This document shows, in pieces, positions 58,801 to 64,000 of a stretch of 64,000 bases of DNA. A model generated the notes under the pieces. It was given only the letters and a program-made list of their open reading frames with translations, was not told where the DNA came from and searched no databases. A program made the position numbers and the translations under genes. Each line of letters opens with the position of its first letter. Positions within the stretch are counted from its first letter, which is position 1. The stretch comes from Lathyrus oleraceus. Lineage: Eukaryota > Streptophyta > Magnoliopsida > Fabales > Fabaceae. Where the stretch lies: NCBI RefSeq assembly GCF_024323335.1, contig NC_066584.1, positions 274,079,618 through 274,143,617 on the forward strand. The letters run 5' to 3'.

Positions 58801-60676
58801 GTTCATCAATTCAAAAAATTAAAGCCACCATTGGCTTTCCTCTCACACGAGGACTTCAGAAAACCAAACCAACACAAGCAATGCATAATATATAGTGAGA
58901 TTCGAAGCAAAATAGTTGAGATGTAAACCTTTGACGTGTAACTTTGATGAAAATGATCCACTCCAATTCTCGATTGCAACTTGATCTTGAGGTGTGGATG
59001 ATGCAAGGCTTAGGAATTGGAAGCTGAAGATCAACCAAGGAAGTTGAAATTCAAGCTTGAAAAGAGAAGTGAAAAATCAAAATTCCTTTGTTGTGAGGTT
59101 AGGATTCAATTCCAGTAGAGTTTCAGGCACCTTCAGGTTGATCATTCAATGAAGCAAGCATTCTATTTATAGATGAAATGCAAAGGAGAGTGGATGGAAC
59201 TCGTGTGCATGAGAATTGGGTCCTCCATGCATGGGCTTGTACAGGCGCATGTGAGGCCCAAAAGCTAATGCAAATGAATGCTGAAATGATTTGGAGAAGG
59301 TTTGGACGTGTGGTTTGCATTACAATTGCTTGTGTATGAAGTTTCATCATGAAATGCATAAATGGTCACAAATGTTCCTCTCTTCGAAAGTCCCATTTGG
59401 AAAATCCAAACATAGGCATGTGATTAATGGTTGGAAAGGTCTTGACATAAGGAAAAAAAGATATATTGGACAAAAATCCAATTGGAGTTTGGAAAATTGT
59501 GAAAACTGGCCATGAAGTTCAAGGTACAAAACATGTATTTGAAGAATTTACCAAAAAGGACCAACTTCAAGCCTTTCTGTTTCAATGATGAAAGCCTCAA
59601 ATGGAAAAACCTCCAACATCAAAGTTGCATATCCTTTCAAGAAAATCAATTTGGAATTAAAGTTTGCATCATTTGGATTATTAATGAGAATGTTATGGGC
59701 AGTTGAAGTTGGACTTTTTCAAGATTCAATGGCTTTGGTCCAAAGTGACTTCTAATGTTTTGTATTATCACATGTGTTTCTTTTAGGATTACGAAATTTT
59801 GTCAAACATAAAAAATGAAGTAGACATATCAAAATTTACAATGAACTTGGTCTCACCTCAAAATCATAAAAACTGAAGGAGTTAGGCCCTTGGGAAGTTG
59901 ACCCAAAATTAGGGTTTCAGTCAAAATGACCTATAATGTTTTGAAATGAATGATGACCTTCCAAGTTTAAAATGAATTTTTGATGAACATGAAAGTTGTT
60001 CATATGTTTATTAAGAACATAGTTTCTCTTGGGGTCATCTTCATTTGACAAACACATAAAAAGTTAGGTCTCAGTGGATTTCAATTTAGTCAAATGACTT
60101 GACTGGTCAACTTCTCAAGTCCAAACTTCAAATATTGATGAATGAATGATTGAGGAAACTCACATAGGCTCATATATGCATAAAATCATGAATGAAAGAA
60201 CTTCCCTTGATTGAATTTGATCATAGGTTGAGGTTGCTTCATGAGCAAGGCACAGTCAATGCAAAGTTGAATTAGGGTTTCCTTGGGAAGAAATCCTCAA
60301 GCCCTTTGGTTTATCTTGATCAAAATGACAAATTGAGATACTTGGTAGACATGTATGATGATTGAGAGCTTTGGGAACCATTGTCATGCTTGCTTTCATC
60401 TTCATCTAGTGATTTCATTGAGCATAGGGGCCTCCAAGGAGCCTTGGATCTCATGGTAGCTTGAGCTTCAAAACAAAAGATGTTAGTGACATATTTTTGT
60501 GCTTTTGATTAGTAAACAAAATAAGAAAAGAAATAATATACAATTCAAGCATGCTTGGTGGTCTCAAACCAACTCACACAAGTCCCAACCCTAGGGTAAG
60601 GAGCCAAGATGCTATGATCCTTGAGGCAATGATATGATGCCATGAGGGATCTTAGGATCAAAATTAGGGTGTTACA
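55804..60676 (-). repeat. 3' LTR of a second Ogre, reverse orientation
   Basis: 4873 bp; the plus-strand left end TGTAGCGGGGTATTCG is the complement of the Ogre LTR end, and the right end GGGTGTTACA is the complement of the LTR start. The order of blocks matches 49025-53860 reversed, with clear divergence. The left flank 55799-55803 (GTCAT) would be its target duplication; the partner lies outside the window. Confidence 0.85.
59164..59171 (-). promoter_or_regulatory. Ogre LTR TATA box (reverse-orientation LTR)
   Basis: On the minus strand TATAAATA in the context CATCTATAAATAGAATGC. The nested inverted repeat upstream (59218-59259) keeps GGCTTGTACAGGC-like text but its arms have decayed. Confidence 0.6.
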
Positions 60677-60690
60677 GATGCCCCTTATTT
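60677..60690 (-). other. Polypurine tract of the second Ogre
   Basis: On the minus strand AAATAAGGGGCATC directly precedes the LTR start TGTAACACCC. Confidence 0.8.
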
Positions 60691-61385
60691 AAGGTCATTC
60701 TAGCCGGAGATATGAAGGTTAAAATCTTCGTCTCGACGACGTAGAATGGGCTTAAATAATAACAAAGAGACGAATTTTGGTCCCTAAGAGACCTCATGAT
60801 GCAAATGCATGTATGCAAAAGGAAATACTCTGTGGGGATATACAACCACAAAGGAACCCGAAGAAGATGAGAATCCAAAGGAGTAATACACTCACTAGGG
60901 AGACATAGACTCTGGGGAGAAATAAGGGTAAAAATGCGTGAGCAGGTCACGACTTGAAACTTGCTGGGAGACACGAAGGGATTCCATGAAAGTAAATCAA
61001 TGGAAAGACTCGAGCTGACGCAAAGATGCATATATTGGGGAATATGCCAATACAACAAACGTATCCACAAAGGATACTTCGGATAAAAATCCGGACTCAG
61101 GTGGGGATGTCCACAAAGGAATCAGCTGAGGAAGAAATAAACGAGGTATTACCGGCTACTAGGTAATAAACTCAAAGAGAGACATGTGATAAAAAACCGG
61201 TATAAGGGTGAGAGAACAACACGCTCAGGGAGAAAGAATATCTAAGACCGGTATAAGGGTGAGAGATATCAATCATCCAAAACATCAGAGGAGGACCTAA
61301 AAGGTATATCTCAACTCAGGAAAATCTGACTCCGCAGGGGACAATAAGTCATAATAGGGAGCAAAAGGGAAGGAACACCAGGGAT

Positions 61386-61948
61386 ACCGGTTACTGGGCA
61401 TATAATAGGTGACCAACCAAGCGTGAATTGGGGAATATTTCCAAGATACTCATCATCCGAAAGGAGGGATGAAAAAGCAAACTCGATTACAAGATGGACA
61501 TTCGATTCCATAAGGAAATACGAATCTTACTCAACTGGGGAAGAAAAGACTTCGACTGAAGAGCGCATGAGATATATTATCTATTACCGTCAGAACGTAG
61601 ATAACATACTCACATGGAAGATTATCCACAACCGATTACTGGGTTAATAAAGGATAAATCGACTGAAAAGAAAGGACATCAGGATACCGGTTACTGGGTA
61701 TAAAATGATGACCAATCCAAAGGATAAACAATCATTACCGAACAAGGGTAAATGAGAGATGACTCGCTGGGGATACATTGACAAAAGCAATGATCCAGGA
61801 GATATATCACCGACTACTGGGTGGTATAAAAATGAAGGAATATCAATACCGAATATTAGATAAAGATAACCAACCAAGAGGGGATTACATCTACCGGTTA
61901 CTGGGTAGAAAACCACAAAAATAAGACTTACAACTACCGGTTACTGGG
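61386..61948 (-). repeat. Dispersed ACCGGTTACTGG motif, minus-strand Ogre
   Basis: Exact ACCGGTTACTGG at 61386-61397 and again in lines starting 61681, 61861 and 61921; variants ACCGATTACTGG near 61630 and ACCGACTACTGG near 61809. This is the complement of CCAGTAACCGGT in the first Ogre. Confidence 0.75.
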
Positions 61949-63899
61949 TAGAAGGCCAGAACGTTCGCTGGGAAGAGAATGAACAATTACTGTTTACTGA
62001 GCAATTGATCACCTGAACCGCAGGGAAATGCAGGGGAAATAACAAGAAAGGGGGTCAATCTAGGAACAAACTAGAGAGACACAATGAAACAAGACTCAAC
62101 CCAATGAGGATATAACTCAGGGGAGTAATTCCGTCCCAATACGTATTTAAGGAGGGAACTGAAACAATAATCATCCACGAGGACATAACTCAGTGGGGAA
62201 TATGGTAGGAAAGATAGACACTTTATGCCTACGGGGCTGACTCTAAATGGAGAGATCAGACCCAAACATCTGCTTAGGGAAGAATATTTCACCAATAGCA
62301 GGAGATAACAAGCAAAGATATATGGCAAAAGATGCTACATGAATATCTAAATGCTATAATTATGCATGTTTATGCGTGGTTTATGCATGATTGATGCTGA
62401 CAAATAGACATATCTAACACAAACAGGTCCAATAATCAATGGACAGACATCCGATATAACATCTCAAAAGAGAAACGCCAGGCCCACAAGAGAAAAATCC
62501 AATCTGGTGGGGAGCATCTAATACCAGGAAAAACCAAACACCGCTGGGAACCAAGCAGAATCGTTGCCAGGGGCAAAGACTACCGCTGGGGATTAGAGAC
62601 CGCTATCGGGGATAAGCAAAGGTCACAACTACCAAATGTTGGGGGTCTTCCAACAGTTCTCAGGAACATGCAGAAGAAAATATGCTGCCGGGAGTAGGAA
62701 CAAATTACTCCGCTGGGGAAGCTATAGAGTCATCGCCAGAGACTTGCTGCTGAATAGACAAAAGAATTGATGTAGGGGAAACTCTATTGGGGAGCTCAAC
62801 ACGGATAAGATCCATCGTAGAAGAAACTCTACTAGGGAACTTATCAGGGGACAGGATATGAACCTCTGTGGGGAACAACCACCAAACAAAAGTTTTAACA
62901 AATAAAACACTTCCTTGCATTTGTCGGAGATATATTTCTGCCAAGGAGAGAGAACCAATGCTCCACTGGGGAAGGAAATAAACATCTTCAACACCAGCTC
63001 TCATAGGGGGAAACTATCCAATAAGGAGGGGAATACAAAATATCAGGCTCTGATTAGGCATCTCCACGGGGAAGACTGAAGGCGATCATATTGGGGATAA
63101 CCTGCTGTGAGCGACCCTATCAGGGATGAGTTGTAAGTCCACCTGCTGAGGAAAGGCTACAAGCCAAACTGTTGAGGATTTCCAATCATGCTGGGAATTC
63201 CTGCTCACTTTGTGGGAGATTTCCATTTATTCCGAGGGAAAGACCAATGGGGATCTGAGGATGTTAGAGGTATACATCTTTAATTAGATCAAGACTAAAA
63301 CTCCAGACTCTCTGGGGAATTTGGTTGTGTATCACCTCTCACTACGCCACTGGGGAGACAAACCAAAAGACGATGAAAAAGGATACAAATATGCCAGAAA
63401 TATGAACAAACGTCCTACCCTTTTGGAGATCATGCTATCCTTGGGAGAGAATTGAAGACAATTCTTGTTTATCCTTTCAGTCATTGTGAATGTTCACTTT
63501 GTTTAAAAACAATTTATAAAACTTTCTTTGTTTAAAACAATGATATTTACCAATTAAAACATGCAAACATTTGTTAAACAGAAACAAATAAGAGTGCAAA
63601 GAATTGGATAAAGGCTGAAATTTATTTGATAGAATGGTAGTCCGCAAATGGCGAGACTCCATGGATCTTTACAAATTTGAAATTGGCGATATATATATTG
63701 GACAAAGGCTACGTTGAACATAATGACCATTTCTCCACCAACTCTGAATCCGATGTATTCGAAACTTCAGTTGACGATGACTGAGCGAGAATCTCTGACA
63801 GGATGACAGTTTGAAGAACAAAGTCTTGTCAGGATGCAGTTACTTGCCAAATCCCTAATTTTTGCCTAGATTGCCCCAGGAAGAGGTACTCAATCTAGC

Positions 63900-63902
<3 letters not shown>

Positions 63903-63984
<82 letters not shown>
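63903..63984. repeat. (AT)41 microsatellite
   Basis: 82 bases of uninterrupted AT repeat inside the second Ogre 3' region. The first Ogre has only GGGATACATATTCAG at the same place (complement of 46248-46262), so the run has expanded in this copy. Confidence 0.95.
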
Positions 63985-63987
<3 letters not shown>

Positions 63988-64000
63988 TTTTTTATGTCTC

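Larger units (their letters stand above)
60691..64000 (-). mobile_element. 3' untranslated region of the second Ogre (continues outside the window)
   Basis: The complement matches 46250-49010 of the first Ogre in order: the GACGACGTAGAATGGGCTTA block near 60735, ACCGGTTACTGG motifs at 61380-61950, and near 63661-63900 the text matching 46265-46560. No coding sequence is reached before the window ends. Frames on either strand here have no recognisable motif. Confidence 0.85.

Noticed and set aside
60672..61070. 132-codon minus-strand frame in the second Ogre 3' region
   Set aside because: The same region in the first Ogre is not open and lies between pol stop and LTR; chance frame in a pyrimidine-rich strand.

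Overview
This is a stretch of plant nuclear DNA made almost entirely of nested retrotransposons. I recognise no host protein-coding gene, tRNA, rRNA or CRISPR array. The dominant family matches the Ogre group of Ty3/gypsy elements (Tat lineage) in every structural trait I can check: about 22 kb long, LTRs near 4.85 kb, an extra ORF before gag, an intron between protease and reverse transcriptase, and an archaeal-type second RNase H. Ogre elements this large are typical of legumes of tribe Fabeae (pea, vetch, Lathyrus). That host assignment is inference from the element family.

Layout. Positions 1-870 hold a decayed LINE ORF2 fragment (minus). Positions 871-4990 are AT-rich and gene-free. Positions 4990-5970 hold a decayed Copia pol fragment (minus). 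From about 6480 there is an old Tat-type Ty3/gypsy pol (plus), and everything up to 53860 is inserted into it. An Ogre landed in this pol with target duplication CGGAT. The 5' part of the locus (311 bp of flank, 5' LTR, ORF1, gag-pro, intron) was then tandemly duplicated as a block of about 10.07 kb. Copy 1 (6621-16690) later lost two pieces and carries filler DNA at both scars. Copy 2 (from 16691) continues into the full Ogre (17002-53860), whose 3' LTR is 49025-53860. The copy 2 5' LTR took two more insertions: a 4649-bp solo LTR in reverse orientation (20186-24834, target duplication CATGG), and a 9866-bp Copia element of the SIRE/Maximus type on the minus strand (25669-35534, target duplication GTGCA). 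With both removed, the Ogre is about 22.3 kb.

Downstream, the rest of the old Tat pol resumes at 53861 and ends near 54460. A decayed LTR-like tract with degenerate tandem repeats follows (54463-55803). A second Ogre then begins in reverse orientation: 3' LTR 55804-60676 and 3' untranslated region 60677-64000, ending the window in an 82-bp AT microsatellite.

No element here can act on its own. The Ogre carries in-frame stops, frameshifts and replaced catalytic residues in protease, RT and integrase. The Copia element has a stop in gag, a deletion across RNase H and a frameshift in its env-like ORF. The locus is best read as a datable record of insertion, tandem duplication, repair with filler DNA and nonsense decay. 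The less explained structures are conserved palindromes around the Ogre LTR promoter, a recurring ACCGGT-centred motif in the Ogre 3' region, and two Ogre 3' LTRs facing each other across a 1.9-kb spacer.
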